A stretch of 64,000 nucleotides of DNA from Candidatus Omnitrophota bacterium (GCA_023818695.1 JAMWCF010000001.1:633181-697180); one strand, 5' to 3'; positions 42,725-51,820 are shown, numbered from the stretch's first letter. Made by a program: numbers and translations. Notes: generated by a model not told the origin, from the letters alone.

Positions 42725-43139
42725 TGATCTTGATCAGCACCCTTTTTTTTCTTCGGCCGTCAAACTCCCCGTAAAAAATCTGCTCCCATGGTCCAAAATC
42801 AAGTTTACCATTGGTGACGGCCACCGTGACGTCCCTTCCGAATAGTTGCCGTTTGATGTGGGAATCCCCGTTGTCCTCCCCGGTGAGATTGTGTTTGTAT
42901 TTCTTGACGTCGTAAGGAACCAGCTTCTCCAGGAATTCAGCAAAGTCGCTGTGGAGCCCCTCCTCGTCATCGTTGATGAAGACGGAGGCGGTGATGTGCA
43001 TGGCGTTGACCAGAACCAGCCCTTCCTTAATCCCGCTCTTTTTGACCGCCTCCTCCACCTGCGGCGTGATGTTGATGAAGGCCATCCGGGTCTTCGTGTT
43101 GAACCAGAGCTCTTCCCTATATGTTTTCACTAGTCCCAC
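42714..43139 (-). CDS. yjbQ: YjbQ family protein (UPF0047)
   Basis: A 141-residue cytoplasmic protein of the YjbQ/UPF0047 family. Conserved His and acidic residues are visible in AMHITASVFINDDE and GDSHIKRQL. Members have weak thiamine-phosphate synthase activity in E. coli, but the physiological role is unsettled. It overlaps the aldo/keto reductase gene by 10 bases and the ATP-grasp gene by 11. Confidence 0.9.
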   Translation of the reverse strand: MGLVKTYREELWFNTKTRMAFINITPQVEEAVKKSGIKEGLVLVNAMHITASVFINDDEEGLHSDFAEFLEKLVPYDVKKYKHNLTGEDNGDSHIKRQLFGRDVTVAVTNGKLDFGPWEQIFYGEFDGRRKKRVLIKIIGE

Positions 43140-44107
43140 ACTCCTTGATAGAAATTTCTCGGCCAGGAGTGCTTCTTCAGCTCGGCCAGCGTCCGGGCGT
43201 CCAGCGCAGCGCCGTCGCTGACGGCGCAGTTCCTCTCCACGTTGGAGACTTTGCGCATGCCGGGAATCACGGTCGAAACCGCGGGATGGCTCAAAACGAA
43301 CCGCAGCGCCAGCTCAGCCAGGGTCGGGACAGCGGGAGTGAGCAGTTTTTTAAGCGGCTCCACCCGCCGGCAGGTCTCCGCAAGGCGCTCTCCCCTGAAA
43401 TAACCGGCCCTCCAATCCCCCCGCTGGAAGCGGGTTTCCGGTGTCAGCGAGCCGGTGAGAGACCCCTCGTCGAACGGCACCCGCACGATGACGGCCACAC
43501 CGTGTTCCTGACAAAGGGGGAAAAGCCGTTTCTCCGGGGTCTGGTCGAAAACGTTGTAGATGACCTGCACCGAATCAAGACCGCCGGAGGCGACGAGCTT
43601 CAACACCGACTCCGGCTGGTGGTCGTTGACGGAGATACCGAAGGACCGGATCTTGCCCTGTTTTTTGAGGAGATCGATCGCCGTGCGCCATTCCTGGGAA
43701 GCAAGCCAGGCATCCAGCCAGACATGGAACTGAAGCAGGTCGATCCGCTCCCGACCAAGGCGCTTGAGACTGGTTTCGGCGCAGCGGACGATCCAGCTGG
43801 CGGGAAAGGCCCGTTCGGCGGGCGTGGACGGAGGGGGCGGCCACTCCATCGTCTTGGAAGGGACTTTCGTGGCGACATACACCTGCCCCCTCCAGTCCCG
43901 CAGGGTCTCCCCGAGCACCTTCTCGCTGTGCCCGTTGCCGTAGACGTAAGCGGTATCGAAGAAGTTGACACCGAGCTCCAGCGCCCGGCGGATCGCCCGC
44001 CGGCCCTCCTCATCGTCGCGCGAGCCCCATCCTCCGCCCAACCCCCAGCAGCCGAAACCGATCTCGGAGACCTGCCAGCCGGTTCTGCCGAAGGGGCGCA
44101 GTCGCAT
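43130..44107 (-). CDS. Aldo/keto reductase
   Basis: A 325-residue NADPH-dependent oxidoreductase with a TIM-barrel fold. The catalytic set is visible: Asp in FFDTAYVYG, the Tyr in the same motif, Lys in VATKVPS and a His in LLQFHVW. The N-terminus RPFGRTGWQVSEIGFG and the C-terminal TVIPGMRKVSNVE cofactor segment are typical. Its ATG shares a base with the stop of the TIGR04073-like gene. Natural substrate unknown. Confidence 0.9.
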   Translation of the reverse strand: MRLRPFGRTGWQVSEIGFGCWGLGGGWGSRDDEEGRRAIRRALELGVNFFDTAYVYGNGHSEKVLGETLRDWRGQVYVATKVPSKTMEWPPPPSTPAERAFPASWIVRCAETSLKRLGRERIDLLQFHVWLDAWLASQEWRTAIDLLKKQGKIRSFGISVNDHQPESVLKLVASGGLDSVQVIYNVFDQTPEKRLFPLCQEHGVAVIVRVPFDEGSLTGSLTPETRFQRGDWRAGYFRGERLAETCRRVEPLKKLLTPAVPTLAELALRFVLSHPAVSTVIPGMRKVSNVERNCAVSDGAALDARTLAELKKHSWPRNFYQGVWD

Positions 44108-44472
44108 TACTTCTTGTAGGAGGATTGCTCCAGGTCGGACATGACAAACTCTGGCTGCATGATCGGCCTGTATCCTTCGGGGACCGGAACGGGGAACGTG
44201 ACGATCTCGTAGGCCCCCAGCACCGACCGGGCGATCGCGTAGCCGACTCCCTTGGCCAGCCCCCAGGAGAGCCCGACGCCGGGCCCGTCCTCCTGCCAGA
44301 CGAGAGAGGTCTGCTTGAAAATCTCCATCCAGCCGGTGGCGGCGTTGGCGATGCCCCGGAAAAGTTTTTTCACCACCAGGGCGCCGGTCTCCTCCTCGGC
44401 GGCCAGCGCTGGCTGCGCCGCCGCAGCCATAACCAATCCGATGATCATGAAAGCTGCAAGAATTTTCTTCAT
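44107..44472 (-). CDS. Exosortase system-associated protein (TIGR04073-like)
   Basis: A 121-residue secreted protein: signal peptide to about residue 24 (QPALA), then KLFRGIANAATGWMEI and GLAKGVGYAIARSVLGAYEIVTFPVPVP. This composition and length match the TIGR04073 family, small proteins that occur in genomes with exosortase systems and have no known function. CAGGAGG lies six bases before the ATG. It heads an 11-gene operon that is otherwise metabolic, so its link to sorting comes from family membership and from the PEP-CTERM-type gene at the window's left end. Confidence 0.75.
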   Translation of the reverse strand: MKKILAAFMIIGLVMAAAAQPALAAEEETGALVVKKLFRGIANAATGWMEIFKQTSLVWQEDGPGVGLSWGLAKGVGYAIARSVLGAYEIVTFPVPVPEGYRPIMQPEFVMSDLEQSSYKK

Positions 44473-44517
44473 GTCATTCCTCCTGTTTTCCCAGATGATG
44501 GCGAATGCTTTTGCGCC

Positions 44518-44526
44518 ATTGTATCA
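44518..44526 (-). promoter_or_regulatory. Possible extended -10 promoter for the 44472-34860 operon
   Basis: On the minus strand TGATACAAT fits an extended -10 (TGn plus TACAAT) about 45 bases before the first ATG. No good -35 hexamer is present at the right distance, so this is weak. Confidence 0.3.
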
Positions 44527-44533
44527 TACTCGA

Positions 44534-46603
44534 ATGGAGACCCACGCCGGCCTGGCACATCCTTTCGAATACGATCCTTTCCAGAAAGAGGCGATCGCCT
44601 GCATCAGGAAGGGGATCTCTGTTTTCGTCTCGGCCCCCACCGGCGCCGGCAAGACCGTGATCGCGGAGGTGGCGGTCGAACAGGCGATGCACTTAAGCGG
44701 CGGCCGGTCCAGCGGGGCGGCCATCTACACCGCCCCCATCAAAGCGGTCAGCAACCAGAAATTCCGGGACTTCCACGCCTGCTACGGGGAGAAGGTCGGC
44801 ATCCTGACCGGCGACGTGACGATCAATCCCGGCGCCCCCCTGCTGATCATGACGACGGAGATCTACCGAAACTCCCTGCTGGAAGAGAAGGGGCGGTTCT
44901 CCTCCTGCCGGTGGATCATCTTCGACGAGGTCCATTTTCTCGACGACCCGGAAAGAGGCACCGTCTGGGAGGAGGCCCTGCTGTTGACACCACGGCAGAC
45001 GGAGATCCTGGCATTGAGCGCCACCATCCCAAACGCCGCCCAGCTGGCCGCCTGGATCGAAAAAATCCACGGCCGGCCGGTGAAGGTCATCCAGGAAAAC
45101 CACCGGCCGGTTCCGCTGCGGTTCTCCTTCCAATGCCAGAACCAGCTTTTCTCCAACATGGAGATCCTCAAAAAAAATGGTTACGCCGGCTTCGACCGGA
45201 AATCCGAGAAATTCAACAGGCCGTTCAGGATGATGCGGCGCCACAGGAGAGGAGGCAGAGCCTTTTTCAAAGGGTCGCCGGGTTTCAGCGGGCCGCCGGC
45301 CCCCTACGGCAAGCCGAATAGGGCGCCCGACCTGCTGAAGGCGATCCGAAACGCCGGCCATCTCCCCTGCCTTTACTTCACATTCAGCCGGAAGCGGACC
45401 GAAGAGCTGGCCTGGGAATTCGCAGGGCTGGGGCTGGCCGAGCCGGAGACGAAGAGCCGTCTTCTGGAGGAGTTCGACCGACTCTGCCGGAAATACGAGA
45501 TTTCCGGGGAACGGTCCAGCTGGTCGATGCGGGAGCTGATCGCCCAGGGGATCGCCTTCCACCACGCGGGGTTGCTGCCGACCCTGAAGGAGGTCATCGA
45601 ACAGCTCTTCAGCAAGCGGCTGATCCAGGTGATCGTCACCACGGAGACCTTCGCGCTGGGGATCAACATGCCGGCCCGCTGCGTCGTCCTGGACACCCTG
45701 GTTAAGAGGATGCCCCGCTTCAGCTCCGACGTCTTCGTTCGGTCGGTGCTGAAGGTGCGGGAACTCTCCCAGATGGCGGGACGGGCCGGCCGGCGCGGCA
45801 TGGATGAGATGGGTTTCGTCTACCTGCGGATCAATCCGTGGGAGGTCCCCTTCCCGGAGCTGACCCGACTCCTGCACGGCAAGCCGGAGGAGGTCTCCAG
45901 CCGGTTCAACCTCACCTACGCGACGGTCCTGAACCTGTACAAAAGCTACCTCCAAAACCTCTTCGAGTTCTACGAGAAAACCCTCCACGCCTTCCAGTCG
46001 AGCCCGCTCGAGCAGAAAGAGGCGAGGGATCTGATCCGCCGCAAGCTCACCCTCCTGCAGGAGATGGGCTACGTGGCGCAGGGGGGAAAGCTGACTTCCA
46101 AAGGAGTGTTCGCCATTTCTCTCTACGGCTATGAGCTGTTTCTCTCCGAGATGTTCGAGGCCGGCGTGCTGGACGAGCTGGATATGACCGACCTGGGGAT
46201 CCTGCTTTTCGCCGCCGTGTACGAGCCGCCGCGCAAAGCCCTGCCGGTCCAGCCGCCCCACCGGCTCAAAGGGCTGGTGCTGAAAGCGCACGAGGTCATG
46301 ACCGACATCCACCAGGCGGAACGGCGCCTGCGGATCAAACCGTTCACCAAACCGCCGGCCTTTCACCTTTCCGTGACGGTGGAAAAATGGATCAGCGGGG
46401 CCTCCTTCGAGAAGGTGGTGCAGGCCTCGGACGAGGATGAGGGGGGGCTGATTCGCTTCATGAGGATGACGGTCCAGCTTTGCCGGGCGCTGGCGACGGC
46501 GCCCGCGGCGTCGGCTGCCCTGAAGGAAAAAACCTCTAAATTGATCCACCGGATCAACCGGGACCAGGTGGACGCCGAAGCGGAACTGCGCCGCTGTCTG
46601 TAA
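44534..46603 (+). CDS. Ski2/Mtr4-like superfamily II helicase
   Basis: A 689-residue helicase expected to unwind RNA or DNA 3' to 5'. Motif I APTGAGKT (34-41), Ia APIKAVSNQK, II DEVH (131-134), III LSATIPNA, then FHHAGLLP, TETFALGINMPA and VI GRAGRRGMD. The overall pattern is the Ski2/Mtr4 group, including a Cys/Gly-rich insertion after motif III. I chose the ATG at 44534; ATGs at 44495 and 44498 are in frame but none has a good ribosome site. A much longer upstream open frame overlaps the divergent gene and is spurious. Confidence 0.85.
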   Translation: METHAGLAHPFEYDPFQKEAIACIRKGISVFVSAPTGAGKTVIAEVAVEQAMHLSGGRSSGAAIYTAPIKAVSNQKFRDFHACYGEKVGILTGDVTINPGAPLLIMTTEIYRNSLLEEKGRFSSCRWIIFDEVHFLDDPERGTVWEEALLLTPRQTEILALSATIPNAAQLAAWIEKIHGRPVKVIQENHRPVPLRFSFQCQNQLFSNMEILKKNGYAGFDRKSEKFNRPFRMMRRHRRGGRAFFKGSPGFSGPPAPYGKPNRAPDLLKAIRNAGHLPCLYFTFSRKRTEELAWEFAGLGLAEPETKSRLLEEFDRLCRKYEISGERSSWSMRELIAQGIAFHHAGLLPTLKEVIEQLFSKRLIQVIVTTETFALGINMPARCVVLDTLVKRMPRFSSDVFVRSVLKVRELSQMAGRAGRRGMDEMGFVYLRINPWEVPFPELTRLLHGKPEEVSSRFNLTYATVLNLYKSYLQNLFEFYEKTLHAFQSSPLEQKEARDLIRRKLTLLQEMGYVAQGGKLTSKGVFAISLYGYELFLSEMFEAGVLDELDMTDLGILLFAAVYEPPRKALPVQPPHRLKGLVLKAHEVMTDIHQAERRLRIKPFTKPPAFHLSVTVEKWISGASFEKVVQASDEDEGGLIRFMRMTVQLCRALATAPAASAALKEKTSKLIHRINRDQVDAEAELRRCL

Positions 46604-46614
46604 CCCCGGGCCTC

Positions 46615-46914
46615 TTACCGGATGCCCAGTTTCTGCTTCGCCGCTTCCGACATCCGGCTGGGGTCCCACCTCGGTTCCCACACCACCGTGACGGTCGCGT
46701 CTGTGACCCCCGGAACCTGCAGGGTCCGCTGCTTGACCTGCATGGCGATGTTGTACGCCATGCCGCAGCCTGGCGTGGTCAACGTCATCGTGACGGTCAC
46801 CTTCTCCGGCGTCACGTCGATGCCGTAGATCAGCCCAAGGTCCACCACGTTCACCGGAATCTCCGGGTCGAAAACCTCCTTCAGCGCTTCCAGCACCTGC
46901 TCTTTCGTTACCAT
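46615..46914 (-). CDS. MIP18/DUF59 family Fe-S cluster assembly protein (SufT-like)
   Basis: A 99-residue protein with EALKEVFDPEIPVNVVDLGLIY and the cluster-linked Cys in LTTPGCGMAY. DUF59 proteins such as SufT and PaaD help Fe-S cluster maturation. AGGAGCGGACAG precedes the chosen ATG; a longer open frame is spurious. It follows the GH1 gene by 11 bases. A fuller SUF operon is not in the window. Confidence 0.88.
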   Translation of the reverse strand: MVTKEQVLEALKEVFDPEIPVNVVDLGLIYGIDVTPEKVTVTMTLTTPGCGMAYNIAMQVKQRTLQVPGVTDATVTVVWEPRWDPSRMSEAAKQKLGIR

Positions 46915-46925
46915 CTGTCCGCTCC

Positions 46926-48146
46926 TTATTGATCGAAGAAGATCTGCTTCGAATAAATCAGGTTCATCAGCTTCTCGCCGCTGGGTCTGATTTTCCTTTC
47001 CATCGTGTTGTAATCCACCTCCACCAGCCCGAAGCGGGGCCTGAACCCGTGCGCCCATTCAAAATTGTCCATCAAAGACCAGTACAGATAGCCGGCCACG
47101 TTCGCGCCGCCGACCATCGCCTTGGCCATCTCCCCTACATGCGTCCGGATGAAATCCCACCGGACCTCGTCGTCATCGGCGCAGACGCCGTTCTCCGCGA
47201 TCAGGACCGGCAGCCCGTACTGCTTGAGATCTGCCAGCACCCGGCGAAGCCCCTCCGGATAGATCTCCCAATCCATCCCGCTCCTGGGTCGTTGGCCGTC
47301 GTGATGCCACGGCGGGCAGACGCGCCCGGGGAATCGGATGAAATCCCGCGTGTAATAGTTCAACCCGATGAAATCCATCGTCCCCCTGCAAGCGTTGAGC
47401 ACCCATTCGTTGGCGAGCCGGTGGCGGATCTTCGCGGCCCACCGGTCCGCCTTCGAACGCCAGCGGCACGGGTCGTAACAGCGGATGTGATGGGCGATCC
47501 CGACATAGGGGTTGAAAAGCCAGTCGGAGGATTTCGCATGCGCGTGGATCGCCGTGTAGGCGAGCCGGTGCGCCTGGACGAGGTTCTTCAAGGCCCGGAT
47601 CGCCATGGGAATCGACCTTTTCCCCGGTGGCCACGTCCCGCACAGGTAACCGTAATAGACCAGGACCGTCGGCTCATTGATCGTGATCCACCAGGGGATC
47701 CGGTACTGGAACCGCTCCACCACCCGTTTGGCGTATCGGGCGAAATGCTCGGGGCTTCTGGAAGAGGCCCATCCCCCCTCTGCCGCGAACCACATCGGGT
47801 TGGTGAAATGGTGCAGGGTGACGACCGGCACGATCTTCCGCGCCCGGCAGGCCTGGATGACTTTCTCGTAGTGGGTCAGCTCCTCCTCGGAAAAATGGCC
47901 CGGCGAGCGCTCGACGCGGGACCACTCGATGGAGAAACGGTAGGCGTTGTGCCCGAGCCGCTTGGCGATATCCAGGTCCGTCTCGTACTGGTTGTAATGG
48001 TCGCAGGCCATGCCCGAGGGCTCCGGCACCAGCGGCACATGTTCCCACGCCCACCAGTCGTTCAGGCGGTTGTCTCCCTCCACCTGGTGGGCGGAGGTGC
48101 CGGCCCCCCACAGAAAATCGTTCGGAACCCTCAAATGTCCCTGCAT
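46926..48146 (-). CDS. Glycoside hydrolase family 1 (beta-glucosidase-like)
   Basis: A 406-residue (beta/alpha)8-barrel retaining beta-glycosidase. The family opening FLWGAGTSAHQVEG, the acid/base Glu158 in TINEP and the nucleophile Glu318 in LIAENG are all present. No signal peptide, so it is cytoplasmic. At about 400 residues it is slightly shorter than the usual 440-480. Specificity (glucose, galactose or other) cannot be set from sequence. Confidence 0.92.
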   Translation of the reverse strand: MQGHLRVPNDFLWGAGTSAHQVEGDNRLNDWWAWEHVPLVPEPSGMACDHYNQYETDLDIAKRLGHNAYRFSIEWSRVERSPGHFSEEELTHYEKVIQACRARKIVPVVTLHHFTNPMWFAAEGGWASSRSPEHFARYAKRVVERFQYRIPWWITINEPTVLVYYGYLCGTWPPGKRSIPMAIRALKNLVQAHRLAYTAIHAHAKSSDWLFNPYVGIAHHIRCYDPCRWRSKADRWAAKIRHRLANEWVLNACRGTMDFIGLNYYTRDFIRFPGRVCPPWHHDGQRPRSGMDWEIYPEGLRRVLADLKQYGLPVLIAENGVCADDDEVRWDFIRTHVGEMAKAMVGGANVAGYLYWSLMDNFEWAHGFRPRFGLVEVDYNTMERKIRPSGEKLMNLIYSKQIFFDQ

Positions 48147-48202
48147 GTTGATCTACGTTATCTCAACTGAAGCCGTAAGGAAAGGGGTTTAAGGAAAGAA
48201 GA

Positions 48203-48250
48203 AACGGGCGATGGAGAGACCCCGGGGAGAGGTTCCACCGCCCGTTTTTA
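48203..48250. terminator. Rho-independent terminator
   Basis: An inverted repeat pairs ACGGGCG (48204-48210) with CGCCCGT (48239-48245) and continues inward with partial pairing around a CCGG centre. A T-run follows on the plus strand and a T-rich TTTCTTC on the minus strand. It lies just after the minus-strand gene ending at 48266 and is probably its terminator. Confidence 0.75.
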
Positions 48251-48265
48251 CAAACAGTCCCCCTC

Positions 48266-48517
48266 TCAGAAACCGGGGACAGAAGTGCAACCCGCCGCTG
48301 GCGGAGTCCGCTTGACTTTGGCAAGGGCTTCCTCCGCTTGTCTGCGGGCTTTCGATTCGGCGTCAGCCAACGTCTGGCCTTCGCACTTGACGATCCATGC
48401 TCCCGGCTCTTCATTGTGGACCGACACGTAATAGGTCGATCCGAGCCGATACGAAACAATCTTCACCGGCCAGCCGGCCAGCTGCTCTTTGCGCTCGTGG
48501 TACTCCTGCGCCTGCAT
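48266..48517 (-). CDS. Small hypothetical protein, 83 residues
   Basis: Not recognised as a named family. The sequence is soluble-looking, with an amphipathic AESKARRQAEEALAKV helix near the C-terminus and a WPVKIVSYRLGSTYYVSV strand pair that resembles small dsRBD- or HicB-like folds only loosely. AAAGG lies nine bases before the ATG. It is 3 bases after the rhodanese gene and before a terminator, so it is co-transcribed with it. Confidence 0.65.
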   Translation of the reverse strand: MQAQEYHERKEQLAGWPVKIVSYRLGSTYYVSVHNEEPGAWIVKCEGQTLADAESKARRQAEEALAKVKRTPPAAGCTSVPGF

Positions 48518-48520
48518 TCC

Positions 48521-49369
48521 TTAAGGCCTTTCAATCGGCGCGGCCACGAGGTTTCCCCACTCGGTCCAGCTGCCGTCGTAATTCTTGACATCCTTGTATC
48601 CCAAGAGGTACTTCAGCACGAACCAGGTGTGCGAAGACCTCTCGCCGATGCGGCAATAGGCGATGACCGGTTTTTGTCCCGTGATCCCGGCGCCGCCGTA
48701 GATGGTTTTCAGTTCCTCCGGCGACTTGAAGGTGCCGTCCTCATTGCAGGCCTTGGCCCACGGCACCGACTTGGCGCCCGGAATGTGCCCTCCTCTCTGG
48801 CAGGTTTCCGGCAAGCCGGGAGGAGCCAATATCTCCCCGGTGAACTCCTGCGGGCTGCGGACATCCACCAGGTCGGCTGTCTTCCTGGAGGAGGCCGCCT
48901 GCACGTCCGGCAGGAAGGCCCGGATCGAGTAATCCGGCGTCTTGGCCTTGTAAGAGGTCTTCTGGATCTTCGGCGCTTCCTGCGTCAGTTCGCGCGACTC
49001 GGCCAGCCATTTCTTTCGGCCGCCGTCCATCAGGCGCACGTCGGCGTGCCCGTAGATCTTCATCTGCCAAAAGGCCCACGCGGCGAACCAGTTGTTGTTG
49101 TCTCCGTAAAGGATGACGGTCGTCTGGGGGGTGATGCCCGATTCCCCCATGAGCTGTTCGAACTTCTGCTGGGAGATGATGTCGCGCCGCAGGGTGTCGC
49201 ACAGCTGGCGGCTCCAATCCCAGCCGACAGCAGCGGGGATATGCCCTTCGGAATAGGCCTTGGTGTCGACGTCCACTTCCACAATGCGGATTTTCGGATC
49301 GTTAAGGTGTTCGGCCACCCAGGAGGTGGAAACAACGACGCCTGAAGCGGTTTGCAGTCCTGTAGACAT
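48521..49369 (-). CDS. Two-domain thiosulfate/mercaptopyruvate sulfurtransferase
   Basis: A 282-residue tandem rhodanese. The N-terminal domain (about 10-130) is the inactive, structural copy. The C-terminal domain carries the active-site Cys239 in AYCRIGERS. This CRxGER-type loop is typical of thiosulfate sulfurtransferases rather than the CGSGVT of mercaptopyruvate enzymes. No signal peptide. AAGGAG lies before the ATG. Confidence 0.9.
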   Translation of the reverse strand: MSTGLQTASGVVVSTSWVAEHLNDPKIRIVEVDVDTKAYSEGHIPAAVGWDWSRQLCDTLRRDIISQQKFEQLMGESGITPQTTVILYGDNNNWFAAWAFWQMKIYGHADVRLMDGGRKKWLAESRELTQEAPKIQKTSYKAKTPDYSIRAFLPDVQAASSRKTADLVDVRSPQEFTGEILAPPGLPETCQRGGHIPGAKSVPWAKACNEDGTFKSPEELKTIYGGAGITGQKPVIAYCRIGERSSHTWFVLKYLLGYKDVKNYDGSWTEWGNLVAAPIERP

Positions 49370-49648
49370 GGGACGACTCCTTCCCTTGAGGAAACCTCAT
49401 TATGCCAAACAGGGGAAGGTTCGTCAAGACGAGAGGTCCTTCAACTCCCTTAGAGCTGGCTTCAAAACCTCGCGTGAGCTACGTTGCGTGCGCCAGGCGG
49501 CCAAATCCAAGGAGCGACGCCGGAGATAGCCGCCTGCCGCCGCAACCCGAGAGGCTGGGCGGAACTGCGTCGCCCTGCGGCGTTGCTCGTCGTCGGCGTA
49601 GCGCTCCTATGTCAGGACATCCCGCCATCTCCCTGTGCATGAATCCCT
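49370..49648. other. Intergenic region with a long imperfect palindrome
   Basis: About 280 bases with no supportable gene. It is GC-rich, unlike other gaps here, and contains the inverted repeat at 49510-49608. It separates the sulfurtransferase gene from the remnant of the duplicated HTTM gene. Confidence 0.55.
49510..49608. repeat. Imperfect inverted repeat, about 100 bases
   Basis: Arm AGGAGCGACGCCG (49510-49522) pairs with CGGCGTAGCGCTCCT (49594-49608) except for two extra bases. The interior is rich in GCCGC and CGGCG words and could fold further. It has the look of a mobile palindromic (REP/BIME-like) element or an attachment structure. Only one copy is seen in the window. Confidence 0.5.
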
Positions 49649-50300
49649 TCAAATCCTGTCCGGCATCAGAAACAGCTCTTCATCGGCGGTCTTTCAACCG
49701 GAAACAGATCAAACCGTCCTTCGTCCGAAAAATCATCTGCCGGAAAAAGAAGTGGCCCGCCTCCGTCCAGGTCACACGTCCTGGATAAAGCCAGTGCCTC
49801 AACAGAAACAGCATGTGGAAAGCCATGTAAGCGGCCAGCAAAAAAGCGGCTCCTTTTTGTCTGCCACTCAAAGCGGGCGCGGGAAACGCCTCGGGCTCGA
49901 GCTTGCCACCCCGCCGAAGAAATATGGCAACCCCACCTGGAACCGCAGCAGCCAAAGGGCCCATCTGGGGACCGTTTGCGACCTTAAGCCGGGACGCAGG
50001 AGGACGTCCAAAGAAAAACCCTATGCGCCGGCACAGAAATCATCGGAAAGCTGACGAGCGTCAGCAGATAGAAGTAGTTCAGATAATACCCCTGCTCGAT
50101 TAAAAAGATGTGAGCGAATCCGATGAAAAACATGAAGACGCTGACCCTGTAAAGAAAGCCGGCTGCGATGAAGTGGGTATAGATCCACCCTTTCCTGAAA
50201 TAGCGGACAACCTCCACCAGGATCAGCACGCCGAAGACGATCCGGAAGAACACGATGGAGGCGACGTCGACCGGGGAAAAGAGGGCTGTAAGGGCTTTTG
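49649..50300 (-). pseudogene. Degenerate tandem copy of the HTTM gene
   Basis: The minus strand encodes pieces of the intact HTTM protein in the next gene. LFSPVDVASIVFFRI...VEVVRYFRKGWI matches the N-terminus, then about 40 codons are missing. PAHRVF is followed by a one-base deletion near 50018. A further segment (PGGV..., WLLRFQVG in another frame) runs into a second, larger deletion, then SGRQKGAAFLLAAYMAFH...RLKDR matches the C-terminal third. The frame stops at about 49649, short of the last 100 residues. DNA identity to the intact gene is near 90% in the matching blocks, so the copy is recent. Confidence 0.85.
50163..50285. repeat. Direct repeat of 51661-51783 (HTTM 5' part)
   Basis: Two near-identical blocks, one in the pseudogene and one in the intact gene. 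A 39-base stretch starting gatccaccctttcctgaaat is shared, as is a 36-base stretch around gatccggaagaacacgatgg. A second repeat pair is 49933-50030 and 51308-51420. Confidence 0.85.
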
Positions 50301-50302
50301 CT

Positions 50303-51820
50303 TCATCTCCATCCTCCGCGCCACACCCCCGGCCCGCTGCGGCCCTGTCTCCACCTCGTGTCCTTCCAGGGTTTCTGCTGCAGATGCTCCAGCTCCGGCG
50401 GAACATCCCTCCTGCCTCTGGATTCCAAAATCTTCTTCAGATCGGCAGGCGATTGTTTGAAAGGCAGGATATACGCCGCGTGTCCGCCTGCGAAGCGGTT
50501 CACGGCGGCTAGGTCAACGGCCGGATCGATGAACCGCTCGTACGGCCTGCCGTTCAAGGAAACCCAGCAGTCGGCATAGACGGCTACATCCCTCCCCGCC
50601 GCCTTCATCTTCCTGGCCAGGTAATGGGCGAACTGAATAATCATATCGGGGGTCTGCGCCAGTTCGTGGTACTGCGGCTTGGATAAACCCTTTTCAGGCA
50701 TTATGAAGATCTCTTCGCCTGTTTGCCGGTCTTTCATGCGGAAAGCGACCAACCCGTTCTTGACCCGTAGCAGCATCCGCCAGGAAAACATGTGTCCTTC
50801 CTCCGTCCAAGAGACATATCCCGGATAGAACCAGTGGCGAAGGGGAAACAGCACGTGGAAAGTCATATAGGAAGCCAGCAAGAAGACAGCCGTTTTCTGC
50901 CTGCCTGTCAAGCCGGAGGCGAAGACAGCCCGCTGGGGCCGCACCGTCAGTTCGGTGACACGTGGCGGACCTAAAAGTCGCCGGGGCCAATCCGGTTCGA
51001 AAAAGATGGTGGTCAGGGCCATCATCATCCACGGGAAGATCCCGATATGAAAAAGATGGATGTTCGTCAGGTGGAAGCCAATCGCCGCCGAGTAGGCCCA
51101 TCCCCTCGTGCACCTCCACAACAGCAGAGGGACGACCAACAGGTCGAAAAGGAGCCCGCCGTAAGCGAAGAAGAAGGACGCCCAGGGCTGTGCGAAATGC
51201 CGGGTGACGGCGTACGGCAGTTTCGACGAGTTGATCCTGGAGGCCAGCATGGATCCCATGGCGGTCCCGTTGAGCCAGTCGGCATCGAGCTTGGCGATTC
51301 CTCCGAAAAAATAAGGGATCCCCACCTGGAACCGCAGCAGCCAAAGGGCCCATCCGGGGACCGTCTGCGACCTCAAGCCGGGGCGCAGGAGGGCGTCCAA
51401 AGAAAAAGCCCTGTGCGCCGGGATAAAAATCATCAGGAAGCTGATGAGCATGATCAGGTAGAAATGGTTCAAATAATAGGACTGCTCAAGGAGGAATATG
51501 TAGGAGAACCCGATGAAAAAGAGGGCAGTGCTGACGCGGTAGTACAGACCGACAGCAATGAAGAGGGCCAGCACCCCCAACACCGCCATGTGGACGTACA
51601 AGCCGTTGCCCGGCCACGGCTTGACCCAGTCGAAACCGGGATAAGTGAAGTGAAAATCGGGATTCAGAAAATGGCTGTCGATCCACCCTTTCCTGAAATA
51701 GCGGACAACCTCCACCAGCATCAGGACGCCGAAGGCGATCCGGAAGAACACGATGGAGGCGACGTCGACCGGTGAGAAAAGCTCCGTCCCTATCCGTTCA
51801 AACAGGGGACGGCGCGTCAT
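50303..51820 (-). CDS. HTTM (vitamin K-dependent gamma-carboxylase-like) membrane protein
   Basis: A 505-residue membrane protein of the HTTM family. Hydrophobic segments lie around residues 20-40, 80-135, 150-260 and 320-350. Family traits include FRKGWI, FFGGIAKLDADWL and LTNIHLFHIGIFPW, and the C-terminal RHWFYPGYVSWTEEGHMFSWRML matches the gamma-carboxylase tail. Bacterial HTTM proteins have no settled reaction. The ATG overlaps the upstream GT2 stop as ATGA. The intact copy is followed by the decayed one. Confidence 0.82.
   Translation of the reverse strand: MTRRPLFERIGTELFSPVDVASIVFFRIAFGVLMLVEVVRYFRKGWIDSHFLNPDFHFTYPGFDWVKPWPGNGLYVHMAVLGVLALFIAVGLYYRVSTALFFIGFSYIFLLEQSYYLNHFYLIMLISFLMIFIPAHRAFSLDALLRPGLRSQTVPGWALWLLRFQVGIPYFFGGIAKLDADWLNGTAMGSMLASRINSSKLPYAVTRHFAQPWASFFFAYGGLLFDLLVVPLLLWRCTRGWAYSAAIGFHLTNIHLFHIGIFPWMMMALTTIFFEPDWPRRLLGPPRVTELTVRPQRAVFASGLTGRQKTAVFLLASYMTFHVLFPLRHWFYPGYVSWTEEGHMFSWRMLLRVKNGLVAFRMKDRQTGEEIFIMPEKGLSKPQYHELAQTPDMIIQFAHYLARKMKAAGRDVAVYADCWVSLNGRPYERFIDPAVDLAAVNRFAGGHAAYILPFKQSPADLKKILESRGRRDVPPELEHLQQKPWKDTRWRQGRSGPGVWRGGWR

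Noticed and set aside
44693..46681. Long minus-strand open frame of 662 codons
   Set aside because: It is the shadow of the Ski2-like helicase, whose motifs are all on the plus strand.
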